The notes below the pieces were generated by a model. It was not told where the DNA came from and ran no database searches. It worked only from the letters and a program-made list of their open reading frames with translations. DNA of 64,000 nucleotides from Terriglobia bacterium. GTDB taxonomy: Bacteria > Acidobacteriota > Terriglobia > Bryobacterales > Bryobacteraceae. How positions within the stretch are numbered: position 1 is the first letter of the stretch; each line of letters begins with the position of its first letter. The position numbers were made by a program, and so were the translations under genes. This document shows, piece by piece, positions 27,883 through 38,269 of the stretch. The stretch spans positions 35,753-99,752 of the forward strand of contig JANYDS010000012.1 in assembly GCA_025363475.1 (NCBI GenBank). Direction: 5' to 3'.

Positions 27883-29835
27883 CTAGTCTTCCGATACAAA
27901 CTTGCCCTGCTGGCGGGCCTTTTCCACGACGCTGATGAAAACGTCTTCGAGCGAGAACCGCCCTTCGCGCGCCGTGATCACTTTCATGCCGGCAAGTTCG
28001 ATCCGGCTCGTAGTTGCGCGAATGGCGGCGGCGGCTTCGTCATCGGTAATGACGTGCAGGCGGTCGCCGAAAAGTGACACCCGCCAGCGCTCCTCATCAG
28101 TCTTCAGCATTTCCATGGCGCGCTGGGGTTGATCTACAACAAATTCCAGCAAGTGTCCGCCCTGCGCACTCTTGATTGCAGTGGGGCTGCCTTCAGTTAC
28201 CAGTTCGCCCGCCACCATGAAACCGAGCCGGTTGCACTGCTCGGCCTCTTCCAGATAGTGCGTAGTGACCAGGATGGCCGTACCCGCGTCGGCCAGGCGG
28301 TTGATCATCGTCCAGAAAGCACGCCGCGCCAACGGATCAACGCCCGATGTCGGTTCGTCAAGGAACAGAATACTGGGTTCATGCTGGATGGCTGCACCAA
28401 ACGCCACGCGTTGTTTCCAGCCCTGCGGCAGACTGCCCGTGAGCTGATCCTGTTTGCCTTCAAGCCCGGAAAACGACAGCACCCAGCGCATTTTTTCTTC
28501 GCGTTCTTCTTCGGGAACGCCATAGACCCCGGCGAAAAATTCCAGGTTCTCTTTGATCGACATGTCGTTATAGAGAGAGAATTTTTGCGACATGTAGCCA
28601 ATACGCTGGCGAACGCTGCCGGAGCGCAGGCCACCACTCTTGCCCGCCAGTTGCATCTTGCCGAACGTGGGTTCCAGCAGGCCGCAGAGCATCTTGATGG
28701 TAGTTGTTTTGCCTGCCCCGTTCGCACCCAGCAGACCGTAAATTTCGCCGTATTTAATATCGAGACTGACGTCCTTAACCGCAGTGAACGCGCCGAATTC
28801 CTTACGCAGATTTGTGGCCCCGATGGCGACCTGGCCTTTCAGCTCCGCGTGACCGTGACGGCCCGGGAACGGCTCACTGTGAACCTCCTGCCCCAGATTG
28901 CGCAGCGTGGCGACAAACGTATTTTCGAGAGTTGGTTCGTCAATGCGGATGTCATCAATGGTGAGGCCTGCGGGGATCAAAGTATCGCGCAGAATAACCT
29001 CGGCCGCATCCGGATGGCGCACGATCAAATCGAGACGGTCACCGAAGCGCTGCACATCGACGATCTCCTGATCCGGTCCGGCAAGCGTGTTGATGATCTC
29101 TTCAGCCCCTGAAAGGTTGGAGGTGTGAAGTTCCATCCGCTTGGAATTCAGGCTGGCGCGGAGTTCAGCGGGCGTGCCCGTGTTCTGAATCAGGCCCTGG
29201 TGAATGAGCGCCACGCGGTGGCAGCGTTCGGCTTCATCCAGATAGGGCGTGGCGAGAAGAATGGTGAGGCCGCCGGCAGCGAGGTGGGCCAGGGTATCCC
29301 AGAACTCGCGGCGTGACACCGGATCGACACCAGTGGTGGGTTCATCGAGCAGCAGAACGCGTGGCTCCGGCACCAGCGCGCAGGCCAGCGCCAGCTTCTG
29401 CTTCATGCCGCCGCTGAGGCGCCCGGCGAGGCGGTCTTCGAAACGATCCATATCGAACATGCGCAGGTAGCGCTGACCGCGACGGGTGATTTCATCGGGC
29501 GGCACGCGGCGCAGATCGCCCATGTAGCGGATGTTTTCGAGAACAGTGAGATCAGGATAGAGACTGAATACCTGTGTCAGATAGCCGGTCTCAGAGCGTG
29601 CATCGCGAGCAGGTTTGCCGAAGATACTGGCAGTGCCCGACGTGGCCTCCATCACACCCGCAAGCACCTGGAACGTGGATGTCTTGCCTGCGCCGTCAGG
29701 CCCGATCAGGCCGAAAATTTCGCCCGGGCGCACGTCGAGACTGATGCCGCGCACGGCTTCCACTTTGCCGTAGCGCTTCCAGAGGTCTTCGATGTGGATC
29801 GCAGAGACCGCAGCTTCTGTAGCCGAAGCGGTCAT
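27883..29835 (-). CDS. ABC transporter, two fused ATPase domains (YbhF-like)
   Basis: Two Walker A (GPDGAGKTST, GANGAGKTTT) and two Walker B (VLLLDEPTTGVDP, ILFLDEPTSGVDP). Confidence 0.94.
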   Translation of the reverse strand: MTASATEAAVSAIHIEDLWKRYGKVEAVRGISLDVRPGEIFGLIGPDGAGKTSTFQVLAGVMEATSGTASIFGKPARDARSETGYLTQVFSLYPDLTVLENIRYMGDLRRVPPDEITRRGQRYLRMFDMDRFEDRLAGRLSGGMKQKLALACALVPEPRVLLLDEPTTGVDPVSRREFWDTLAHLAAGGLTILLATPYLDEAERCHRVALIHQGLIQNTGTPAELRASLNSKRMELHTSNLSGAEEIINTLAGPDQEIVDVQRFGDRLDLIVRHPDAAEVILRDTLIPAGLTIDDIRIDEPTLENTFVATLRNLGQEVHSEPFPGRHGHAELKGQVAIGATNLRKEFGAFTAVKDVSLDIKYGEIYGLLGANGAGKTTTIKMLCGLLEPTFGKMQLAGKSGGLRSGSVRQRIGYMSQKFSLYNDMSIKENLEFFAGVYGVPEEEREEKMRWVLSFSGLEGKQDQLTGSLPQGWKQRVAFGAAIQHEPSILFLDEPTSGVDPLARRAFWTMINRLADAGTAILVTTHYLEEAEQCNRLGFMVAGELVTEGSPTAIKSAQGGHLLEFVVDQPQRAMEMLKTDEERWRVSLFGDRLHVITDDEAAAAIRATTSRIELAGMKVITAREGRFSLEDVFISVVEKARQQGKFVSED

Positions 29836-31079
29836 TTAGTTTGGAAGCGTTTCGCGGGCCAGGCTGTGCCCTGTACAAGGATCTCGCCATCCGCCGGCAT
29901 GCCGGGTTTGGCAAAGCCGACAGCGCCCTGAATTTGAATTTTTACGCCCACTACCTGCTTCACGCGGTCATCGCGGAAGTAAGTATTTTGCGGTGTGAAA
30001 GTTGCCTGCGGGTCAATGCGCTGAACCGAAGCTTCAATGGGTTTGTCGGGCGCGGAATCGATATAGACGCGGGCTGTCTGGCCGATTTTCACTTTGCCGA
30101 TTTCGCCTTCAGGAACAAATCCCCGCAGATACACACGGCTCAAATCAAGCAGTGTCACGATCGCGGTGCCGGCTGCGACCACTTCTCCAGGCTCCGCGGC
30201 GCGGGTCATTACCGTGCCGTCAAACGGGGCTCTGATCGTCAGATCCCGGCTGTTACTCTCTGCTTCCGCAAGTTGCGCACGTGCCTGCGAAGTGGTCGCG
30301 GAAGCGGTAACCATTTCACCCTGGTTGAGCGTGATCTGCTTGCGCAACACGGACGTTTGCGATTCGCGAATGCCAGGATTCGCGAGGCTGGCACGCGTCA
30401 TTTCAAGGTTTCCACGCGCCGCTTCCAGACGACGACGCGCCGCCGTTACAGCCGCTGACTGCTGTTCGGCAGTAGTAGCTGCCTGCCGACCCTGCCGCTC
30501 AGAAACCGCACCGGTCTTGACCAGCTTCTGGTAGGCGTCATTGTCGAACTGCGCCAGCTTGAGATTGGCCTCCTGCTGGGCAAGATCTGATTCCGCAGCC
30601 TGAACGCCGGCTTCGGCCTGACGGACGCGGCCTGTGGCATCCATCTTTGACTGCTCTGTTTGCAGATCGTTCTGCTGAATTTGCTGTTGCAGGATGCCGA
30701 TCTGGTCGAGGGCTGAACGTCCGCGGGCTTCTGCTCCGGCCAGTGCCGCCTTTGCCTGATCGACGCGGGAGCGCATCTGATCGCTGTCGAGCACGGCGAT
30801 GACATCGCCCGCCTTCACCAAGTCGCCTTCACGCACGCGAACTTCAAGGATGCGCCCTGTGATCTTTGCCGCCACCGCGGCATCATCGCCTTCAATACGC
30901 CCGCTCAGAATTACCAGATTATCCGGCACCGGCGGGTTGGCAAAATAGCCACGCCAGACGAAGAACGCGATGACGCCGAGAACCACGATGATAAGGGGAA
31001 TTGCCCTGCCGCGCGAACGCTTCGGGGCGGGCAGCGCGGGTATTGCGACAGGTGCGGGAGTTGTCTTCTGTTCGGTCAT
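29832..31079 (-). CDS. HlyD-family periplasmic adaptor (YbhG-like)
   Basis: N-terminal TM, biotinyl-lipoyl-like and coiled-coil; ATGA overlap with ATPase. Confidence 0.92.
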   Translation of the reverse strand: MTEQKTTPAPVAIPALPAPKRSRGRAIPLIIVVLGVIAFFVWRGYFANPPVPDNLVILSGRIEGDDAAVAAKITGRILEVRVREGDLVKAGDVIAVLDSDQMRSRVDQAKAALAGAEARGRSALDQIGILQQQIQQNDLQTEQSKMDATGRVRQAEAGVQAAESDLAQQEANLKLAQFDNDAYQKLVKTGAVSERQGRQAATTAEQQSAAVTAARRRLEAARGNLEMTRASLANPGIRESQTSVLRKQITLNQGEMVTASATTSQARAQLAEAESNSRDLTIRAPFDGTVMTRAAEPGEVVAAGTAIVTLLDLSRVYLRGFVPEGEIGKVKIGQTARVYIDSAPDKPIEASVQRIDPQATFTPQNTYFRDDRVKQVVGVKIQIQGAVGFAKPGMPADGEILVQGTAWPAKRFQTK

Positions 31080-31768
31080 TTCGTCTTTTTCCTTGCAGTT
31101 TTTCCTGGTTCTGACTGAGGTGCCTGTGACTGGGGTGCCTGGCTCAAATAGGCGAGTGAAAATTCAGTGATGTGATCCGCAATCTGCGCAATGCGAGCGG
31201 GCGTAAGTTCGAGTTCAGGCCAGAGGTTGGAATGGATGTTGCGGGACTTCGCATAATCTACAACCTGCGACAGAACACTATGAGTGCAGAGACGGGTCTT
31301 GTCGTCATCCGGCGAGAGCCCCAGCATTTCGCCGATCAGGTCGCGGAACCGGTCATACATGGGCCGCATGGTTTCGTTGATGACGGTCTTCATGGCGGGC
31401 GTGGGCTGCGCCAGTTCGTGAATCATCAGGCGGAAATGCCAGCCGGGTCGGTCTGCCCTGCACATACGCTGCAGGGTAGCCAGAATCAGTTCGCGGAGGG
31501 CTTCTTCGGGCGGTAGATCGCTGGCGAGAACCTTGGCTTCGTTTTTCGTGGAGCCGATGGAGTAGCGAAGGACTTCCTCGTACAGTTCGCGCTTGTCGCC
31601 AAAGTGATAATTGACCAGCGCGACATTGACGCCGGCGCGGGTGCAAATTTCACGTACGGTTGCGGCCTGAAAGCCGCTTTCTGCGAAAACCTGCCCGGCA
31701 GCGTCGAGCAATTTGGCACGGGTGCCGTCTGCGAGATCGGAGTCGTGGGTTTTGGGATGCGCCGCCAT
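31076..31768 (-). CDS. TetR/AcrR regulator with CecR-type C-terminal domain
   Basis: TKLLDAAGQVFAESGFQAATVREICTRAGVNVALVNYHFGDKRELYEEV. Confidence 0.92.
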   Translation of the reverse strand: MAAHPKTHDSDLADGTRAKLLDAAGQVFAESGFQAATVREICTRAGVNVALVNYHFGDKRELYEEVLRYSIGSTKNEAKVLASDLPPEEALRELILATLQRMCRADRPGWHFRLMIHELAQPTPAMKTVINETMRPMYDRFRDLIGEMLGLSPDDDKTRLCTHSVLSQVVDYAKSRNIHSNLWPELELTPARIAQIADHITEFSLAYLSQAPQSQAPQSEPGKTARKKTK

Positions 31769-31778
31769 CTAAACAGCA

Positions 31779-31800
31779 GTTTAAAATAGCTGTTTTAAAC
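31779..31800. promoter_or_regulatory. Candidate operator palindrome for the TetR regulator
   Basis: GTTTAAAA-TAGCTG-TTTTAAAC, perfect 8-bp dyad about 10 bp upstream of the TetR start. Confidence 0.7.
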
Positions 31801-31803
31801 AAG

Positions 31804-32667
31804 TCAACAAAAATTTGCAGCCGGCGCGATTTTGAACCAGCGTTCGAACTCGGCGAGGAGTTGCGACTCTTCCTGCGATATCGGTGTCAGCGGCGCACCC
31901 GCCTTCTGCCCGCGCAACTCCAGCGCACGCCGCACCGCTACATTCGGGGGAAGACGCTCCATCCAGACAAGGAAATCTTCACGTATCAAATCGCCGGGGG
32001 CAGCGCCAGGCAAAGCACAGGCGCAGTCTGAAATTACGCCATCGGCACCTTCATTAACAGCCCAGGCTGCAAGCCGGTCTGAGCCGCAAAAGACGGCGAA
32101 GCCCTGCCTCTGCTTCAGTGCGAGTAATTCCGACATGCGGCGCTGATCCCCGCTTGAATCGACAATGCCGGCGAAACGGCCTGTTTCGAGCAACTGGCGG
32201 ATAGTCTCGGGTTCGAGGGGCGAAGTGAACCGGGGAGCGTGATGCAACAGCATCGGAACAACGTCGGGCGCTTCCCTCGCGAATTCCCGGTAAAACTCTT
32301 CCACTCCACCCGGGGAATAACGATAAAAGTACGGCGGCATCAGCAGCAGACCATCCGCGCCAGCAGCCACCGCTTCATCAGCGAGTTGCACAGCACCGGC
32401 GAGCGTTGAATGGGACACGCCCACCAGCAGCGGGACCAGCGAACGCTTGCTGCCCAGGTAAACCAGCCGGTGCCGTTCTTCGAAGCTGAAATTCAGAAAC
32501 TCGCCCGCCGAATCCAACAGACAGATACCATCCACTCCCCCGGCAGCAAGAAAATCAAGCAGATCGAGCGCAGCCGAATAGTCCGGCTCCAGCGCATTCG
32601 GCAGATGCGGTGTAATGGCTGACGCATAGATTCCGCTCAGTTTCAGTTCCCGTGCGGCGCGTCCCAT
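31804..32667 (-). CDS. Dihydrodipicolinate synthase family protein (DapA/NAL)
   Basis: SGIYASAITPHLPNALEPDYSAALDLLDFLAAGGVDGICLLDSAGEF; TIM-barrel aldolase pattern. Confidence 0.88.
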   Translation of the reverse strand: MGRAARELKLSGIYASAITPHLPNALEPDYSAALDLLDFLAAGGVDGICLLDSAGEFLNFSFEERHRLVYLGSKRSLVPLLVGVSHSTLAGAVQLADEAVAAGADGLLLMPPYFYRYSPGGVEEFYREFAREAPDVVPMLLHHAPRFTSPLEPETIRQLLETGRFAGIVDSSGDQRRMSELLALKQRQGFAVFCGSDRLAAWAVNEGADGVISDCACALPGAAPGDLIREDFLVWMERLPPNVAVRRALELRGQKAGAPLTPISQEESQLLAEFERWFKIAPAANFC

Positions 32668-33300
32668 CTACATCTCTTTCCAGAGAAGTTCGGCGTCAGA
32701 GCGGCGCAGGTAGTTGGCTTCAATGGCAGCGGGGTCCAGGGCCTCGCGACATAAAGCCATCTTCGCCATCATGCCAGCCAGTGCTTGCGGCGCCTTGATG
32801 CCCTGAAAGCGTGCAGGCGAAGCAACGTTTTCTGAAATCCATTCCATTTCACGATCAGGCAGGGACGTCACAAATCGATCCAGGGGCAGCACCGATTCTG
32901 CGATGATTACATGGCCCGCACCATCGAATACCGCCGCAAAGACTTCCCCGCGCCGCGCATCAATCACTGCTACGCGGGTGCTGGACGAACCGTATTGGGC
33001 TATCGCTTCGAGGTTCGAGATTGCCACCACGCGCTTGCCCGTAACCTCTGCCAGGCCTTTGACCGCAGCCAGGCCCACACGCACCCCAGTAAATGAACCG
33101 GGGCCGGAAGCTCCCGCGAAGACATCAATTTCACGCAACGCCACCCCCTGCCGCCGGAGCAACCCTTCGATGGCACCAAAGATCACCTGACCAAAACCCT
33201 GCGGCGCATGCAGCAGGACTTCCTCACGCACACCCGCTTCATCAGCCAGCGCCACGCTGCCGTATTCCGCGGTTGTATCAACTGCCAGCGCGAGTCGCAT
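32668..33300 (-). CDS. tsaB: tRNA threonylcarbamoyladenosine biosynthesis protein TsaB
   Basis: LAVDTTAEYGSVAL...DVFAGASGPGSFTGVRVGLAAVKGLAEVTGKRVVAISNLEA. Confidence 0.93.
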   Translation of the reverse strand: MRLALAVDTTAEYGSVALADEAGVREEVLLHAPQGFGQVIFGAIEGLLRRQGVALREIDVFAGASGPGSFTGVRVGLAAVKGLAEVTGKRVVAISNLEAIAQYGSSSTRVAVIDARRGEVFAAVFDGAGHVIIAESVLPLDRFVTSLPDREMEWISENVASPARFQGIKAPQALAGMMAKMALCREALDPAAIEANYLRRSDAELLWKEM

Positions 33301-35037
33301 CTATTTGTTCAGAGTGTAATTGCGGTCGAGCGTGTAGACTTTGCCGAGGCCATTGAGCGCCGTAACCTTCACATGCAGTGCGGCAGGATAGCGTGCCGCG
33401 ATATTGGCGGGAATTTGAAACGTACCATTGGCACCGGTGCCGATGACCCGGTAGCTGCGGTTATCCACGGTAACTTCGCCGGTCCATTCATACAGCATCT
33501 GCGACAGGGCTTTTGATTCGCGCTTCAGCTTGATGGCGAACCTGGCACCAGGGGAGAGCGAGAGGCTGTCTGCACCGGGTTCCACCATCTCGAACGGCAC
33601 TTTATCCGGATTGCCTTCAATTACCTGAGGCACTATTTCGCGGGATTCAAACTTATAGCTTTTCAGCATGGAGGCTTTGGTGCCGTCGCGCGCGATGCGC
33701 AGCACCCAGTCGTGTGAACGGTCCGGCGGTTCACCTTTAAAGACCGTACCTTTCACTTCCTTGATTTTTACGAACTGGCCGTTGACAGGGTTGAACCAAA
33801 CGCCATCATACCGGTGGTCTTCGAGGTTCACCGTGACAGGACCCGGCTTCTCTGCATAGATGATGTATTCGACGCCTTCGAGGGCAAGTCCGCGCAAGCC
33901 ATCTGCATCAAAAAACGGCTCCAGTTCCCAGTGCCGGCTGTCGGCCATGAACTCGTACCAGATCTTCATTTGCGCTGCCGCCTGTTCGTTGGGAATGGCC
34001 GCGTCCGGATACTGTCCGCTGACGGTGGACTGCCAGAGCTTGCGACGGAACTCATCCGTGTCTGAGACTCCTGCCGAAAAATTATTGACGGCCGGATACT
34101 GATAGACCTGTTGTTCGACTGCTCCAATGGCAGCATCGTCTGTCTGATACGAGCGGTAGCGCAGCCAGCCATCGTCCGCGAGCGGGCCGGTGGTGGAACT
34201 GGTGCGTGAAGACCGCGTGTGTTTATAGGGGTCAAGTTCCGTCAGGTACCCCGCGATTTCTTTCAACAATTCGCGGCCGTTGTCGTAGCTTTCCCACGCC
34301 TCCAGGCCCTGCCAGGTGACATCGAAAGCCGCGAGGCGGGAGAGTGCATATGTGAACCATTTTTGCCGCGCGTCATGCGAGGCCAGCAGGGTGTTCATCA
34401 GCCCGTCCGGCCCCATGAAGGCAAGGTCCACAATGATGCCGTGCTGGTTGGCGTAGAGGATTTTTTCTTCGGCGGCGTGAAAGAATTCGGGAGACTGGAA
34501 CGCTGTGGCGTCTCCGGCTGCGACCAGGGTCACACCCAGATGATTGAAATGCTGCCCGGCCCTGGTGTCGACAAGGGCTTTCCAGCGGGCCAAATCGAAG
34601 GATGAAAGATCGCCTGCAGTGGAACCCATCCACAAGTGCGGGGTGAGGGTGAGCCCTTCCACCGCGGCGAAATGATGGACGTTGGCCGCGCGAAGCCAGC
34701 CTGGCCTGCTGGCTTCGGTTGCTGTAAACTCACCGGTTTTGCCGTCACTCAGCCGGTAGGCATAAGTTCCGGCTTCGGCGGGGGTAAAACGGATGATTTT
34801 CCGGTTCACCCCATCATCGAAGGCTTTTACGAGGGCTGTTTCTTTTTTCGGCGAACGGAACTCGGCCTGCAATGCCGGGGGCGCGGTTCCATCAAATATC
34901 AGGTCGCATGGCGTATACCGGGGGGTGGGCGGACAAATGGTTTGCGCCAGAGTCATCGTCGGTGCGACCGCAGCTACAACGAGAAAAATCAAAGTCCGCA
35001 ACTTCATGCCTTTCAGTTTATGGGGGCTTACCGGCAC
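33301..35037 (-). CDS. DUF5060 domain-containing secreted protein, glycoside-hydrolase-like
   Basis: Signal peptide; N-terminal DUF5060-like Ig domain (PCDLIFDGTAPPALQAEFRSPKKETALVKAFDDG), central barrel-like region. Confidence 0.7.
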   Translation of the reverse strand: MPVSPHKLKGMKLRTLIFLVVAAVAPTMTLAQTICPPTPRYTPCDLIFDGTAPPALQAEFRSPKKETALVKAFDDGVNRKIIRFTPAEAGTYAYRLSDGKTGEFTATEASRPGWLRAANVHHFAAVEGLTLTPHLWMGSTAGDLSSFDLARWKALVDTRAGQHFNHLGVTLVAAGDATAFQSPEFFHAAEEKILYANQHGIIVDLAFMGPDGLMNTLLASHDARQKWFTYALSRLAAFDVTWQGLEAWESYDNGRELLKEIAGYLTELDPYKHTRSSRTSSTTGPLADDGWLRYRSYQTDDAAIGAVEQQVYQYPAVNNFSAGVSDTDEFRRKLWQSTVSGQYPDAAIPNEQAAAQMKIWYEFMADSRHWELEPFFDADGLRGLALEGVEYIIYAEKPGPVTVNLEDHRYDGVWFNPVNGQFVKIKEVKGTVFKGEPPDRSHDWVLRIARDGTKASMLKSYKFESREIVPQVIEGNPDKVPFEMVEPGADSLSLSPGARFAIKLKRESKALSQMLYEWTGEVTVDNRSYRVIGTGANGTFQIPANIAARYPAALHVKVTALNGLGKVYTLDRNYTLNK

Positions 35038-35325
35038 CAGATCAAATCTTCATCGGATTGATCCACCGAAGACCCTGAAACCGGGCAAAATCGCCATCGG
35101 ACTCGGCGAGTACTTCCCAAGTGTTATCCAGATTCGGCAAATTGCACTTTCCGAGCATGACGGGCTGGGTCCAAAAGGGTCGTTTCGGCGCAGTGGACCG
35201 GTCAGACCCGTCGATTCCGGGCCGCCGTCCATCGAGATTTAAGGTCGCCCCCATCCATGGCATCATAATTGGCGTGATGTCATGATGCGGCAAGCTTAGC
35301 CTGCCGCCCTGACTGCGGATAACTG

Positions 35326-35706
35326 CTACATCGCGTAGAAGAATTCTTCGCGCACGATTTTACCCTCTTTCACCACATAAACGGCCAGTTCATCCATTGT
35401 CATCCGGCGGCCGGATTCCTTATGGGTGATGTCATAAATGAAGCGCACGCAAAATCGCGAATCCGATACCAGAGGACCTTCGACCCTGGCGCTGTGAATT
35501 TCATGTGCACCCACCCACCATGCGCCTTTGCCATGGACCGCCGCAAGGCCCTTCACTTCACGGGTTCCGTCAGGGGACACCATCGACTCAACACTCACAA
35601 TATCCGGCGAGTACAATGTGTCGATAGCTTCTAACGCCTTGCCCTGGCTGCACAGTTCGATTAGTTTTTCAGCTACCTGTTGCGTTGTCATAAGTTGCTC
35701 CCTCAT
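35326..35706 (-). CDS. SnoaL-like / NTF2-fold protein
   Basis: TTQQVAEKLIELCSQGKALEAIDTLYSPDIVSVESMVSPDGTREVKGLAAVHGKGAWW. Confidence 0.85.
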   Translation of the reverse strand: MREQLMTTQQVAEKLIELCSQGKALEAIDTLYSPDIVSVESMVSPDGTREVKGLAAVHGKGAWWVGAHEIHSARVEGPLVSDSRFCVRFIYDITHKESGRRMTMDELAVYVVKEGKIVREEFFYAM

Positions 35707-35772
35707 GAAGAGGTTAACAGGTCTGTGCAGCGCCAGGCATTGACACAGCCAGTCCGCTTCGATACGATTTTT

Positions 35773-36531
35773 ATGCAGACCAAACTCTTGTTTAACCTAT
35801 CCCAGTCCGCTCGCAAACCCCTGATTTTCGCTGGAAAATGCCTCCTGGTCGTGTTGGCGGGCAGTTTGGCCAGCTACGGTCATGATGCAATTACCACCAA
35901 GGTGACTTTTGATCGTGAAATCATTCGTCTCGTGGTCTCACACTGCGGGTCTTGTCACCAGCCGGGCGGGACATCGTTCTCGCTGATGACATACGACGAT
36001 GCGCGACCCTGGGCCAAGGCTATCGGCGAAGAAGTGCTGCAGCGCCGGATGCCCCCATGGGGCGCGGTGAAAGGCTTCGGCGATTTCCGCAACGACAGGG
36101 GCCTGACCGAAGAACAACTGGAGCTGATTGTCGACTGGGAAGAAGGCGGAGCGCCCGAAGGCGATCCGAAAGATCTGCCGGAAGCGATCAAGTTCCCCGA
36201 CGACGGCAAATTCACCCACGGGGCGAAGGAAGTAACAGTTTCAGGCGATACGAAATTGAAACAGTCCATCACTCTGGATGGGATCTGGCCTAAATCTGTG
36301 AGCGAAAATGCCAAATGGCAGGTCTACGCTGAACTTCCTGACACCACGATTGAACCGCTGATCTGGTTTCAGAATTACAAGAAAGACTACGATCATCCGT
36401 TCCTGCTGCGGCGTCCGGTCACACTCCCTGCGGGCACTGTGATTCGCGGTTTGCCCCCGACGGAGACTATCGCCCTGATGCCGGGTGCCACTAAACCTGT
36501 GGAAGCCGTTACGGGACAGTTGAAAAAGTAG
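35773..36531 (+). CDS. Secreted c-type cytochrome-like protein
   Basis: Signal peptide; single CGSCH heme motif; MPPWG...GFGDFRNDRGLTEEQLELIVDWEEGGAPEGDP. Confidence 0.8.
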   Translation: MQTKLLFNLSQSARKPLIFAGKCLLVVLAGSLASYGHDAITTKVTFDREIIRLVVSHCGSCHQPGGTSFSLMTYDDARPWAKAIGEEVLQRRMPPWGAVKGFGDFRNDRGLTEEQLELIVDWEEGGAPEGDPKDLPEAIKFPDDGKFTHGAKEVTVSGDTKLKQSITLDGIWPKSVSENAKWQVYAELPDTTIEPLIWFQNYKKDYDHPFLLRRPVTLPAGTVIRGLPPTETIALMPGATKPVEAVTGQLKK

Positions 36532-36541
36532 CCGTTAGCTT

Positions 36542-38251
36542 TTAGTAACGCCAGCTGACCAGGTCCGCTCCGACGGGGGCGGTTTTCTGAATCCGGTCCA
36601 TAATCTGCGGCAGATACATCTGGTTGTAATGGAGCCGCGAATACCAGTTGGGCTGATTCGGATCACCATTCCAGCAGTGCTCCGCACGCGGACCATAATT
36701 CACTTCGCCGGCGTAAGAAACACCATGTCCGGGCGTGCCGGTCAGCTTCAGAAAATCTTCCATCAGATAGACCGCGTTGTTGAGAAAATAAGTATCTTCT
36801 GAACCCACATAGAGGTGCAGCTTGCCCTGTAGTTTGGGTCCGAGCGCAGCCCAGTCCCGCTGCAAAATGGCATTCAGGTCGTAGTGCTCCCGCCAGTATT
36901 CGGCAGTTGAATGGTCAATCGCGCCGGTCCGTTTGTCGAAGATCGGTTGGGGGTAACCGTCGTTCCCCATCGGCGAATAGACTGCCTGCCAGATGTCGAA
37001 CTGTTCGCCGGACCGGCCATGGTCACCCAGCGCGGCTTCATAGGCGATGTTGTCGCGCATGGACATAAGCGTGTGGCCAAGGTAATTGCGCATCGAAGGC
37101 TGTTCTATTTTCTTGTTGGCGCCGGGCAGCCAGAACATGTTGTCCTGCTTGTAAAGATCGACCGTCATGAAGGCGTGAAAATCCACCGGATCAGGACAGG
37201 CTGCATACGCGCCGTTATAGTGGTCCGGATAAAACATCTGCACCGCCAGCGATTCCCACCCGCCCGTTGACCCGCCATACATAAACCGCGCCCAACCCTG
37301 CGCCAGGCCGCGAAACTGCTTCTCAATGGCGGGCACCAGTTCGTTCTCAATCGCGTCGCCATAAGGCCCCAGGTTCGCCGAATTCACCGCATATGAATCG
37401 TCGTAAAACGGATTGGCATGCTGCAACTTTACGATGAGCATCCGCGGCGTACCGGGAGCAATCCACTGCTGGTAATTCTTGTACGCTTCCTGCTGCTGAA
37501 TGCGGTTGTAGCCCGCGAGATGGAAGCGTTCTGAATAGTCAGGCTTGAGATTGTCATCAGGCGGGGTCTCGCGAAAATCATTGAGTGAGGAAACGAAATG
37601 ATCGTGAGCAATCACCAGCGGATAATGCGCGCTGGGGTGAGTATCAAAGCCCTCAGGCACCATCACAATGGCCGAAAGCTCCACCGGACGTCCCCAGAAT
37701 TTCGTCAGCAGCTCCGACTGGATTTTGATATGCCGAAGGTACTTCGTATCGGGTACGGCTTTGATTTGCGGAATCACTTCATCGAGCGAAATTGCCACCG
37801 CAGGCGCGGATGGACCCACATGAATCCGCCGGGGTTTCGACATCAAATTACCGGGCGCAAGATTCCAGTGCTGACCTTCGCCCCGATCAGGTGCAAGCTT
37901 AACGGTCTTGCCATCAGAACGGTGAAACGTTTCGTAAATATTGAGTACCGCTTGAACGGTGTAGTCTCCGGCCGGCACATCTTTCAAGCTGGCGCGTGGA
38001 TAGCCTGCAGCGGTGCTGCCGATTGAGAGAAAAGAACCGGGTTTCCAGGCATCAACGGTGATGCCGAAGACCATCTGGGATTTCGGCGTATCGTCGATCT
38101 GATTGCGCGGTTCGTCACCAGGGTCGTTCGAAAGCAGAAGCAGCAGGCGTCCGTCCACCGGTTTTGCGGAGCGTGACGCAGGGAACTGAACGGTGAAAAT
38201 CTGGCAGGAAGCAACGGTCGCCAGACCCAGCAAACAAATGAGCGTGCGCAT
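36542..38251 (-). CDS. Secreted alpha/beta-hydrolase-fold protein, putative esterase
   Basis: YGGSTGGWESLAVQMFYPDHYNGAYAACPDPVDF nucleophile-elbow-like motif; signal peptide. Confidence 0.75.
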   Translation of the reverse strand: MRTLICLLGLATVASCQIFTVQFPASRSAKPVDGRLLLLLSNDPGDEPRNQIDDTPKSQMVFGITVDAWKPGSFLSIGSTAAGYPRASLKDVPAGDYTVQAVLNIYETFHRSDGKTVKLAPDRGEGQHWNLAPGNLMSKPRRIHVGPSAPAVAISLDEVIPQIKAVPDTKYLRHIKIQSELLTKFWGRPVELSAIVMVPEGFDTHPSAHYPLVIAHDHFVSSLNDFRETPPDDNLKPDYSERFHLAGYNRIQQQEAYKNYQQWIAPGTPRMLIVKLQHANPFYDDSYAVNSANLGPYGDAIENELVPAIEKQFRGLAQGWARFMYGGSTGGWESLAVQMFYPDHYNGAYAACPDPVDFHAFMTVDLYKQDNMFWLPGANKKIEQPSMRNYLGHTLMSMRDNIAYEAALGDHGRSGEQFDIWQAVYSPMGNDGYPQPIFDKRTGAIDHSTAEYWREHYDLNAILQRDWAALGPKLQGKLHLYVGSEDTYFLNNAVYLMEDFLKLTGTPGHGVSYAGEVNYGPRAEHCWNGDPNQPNWYSRLHYNQMYLPQIMDRIQKTAPVGADLVSWRY

Positions 38252-38269
38252 ACCGCGCTACTTTAGCGC

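Noticed and set aside
28129-29112. 327-aa plus-strand ORF antisense to the double ATPase gene
   Set aside because: Lies wholly antisense to a clear ABC ATPase CDS; no recognisable domain; typical shadow ORF in GC-rich DNA.
35042-35293. Minus ORF MPHHDITPIMMPWMG...
   Set aside because: No recognisable motif, competing overlapping ORF, no clear ribosome-binding site; could not support it.
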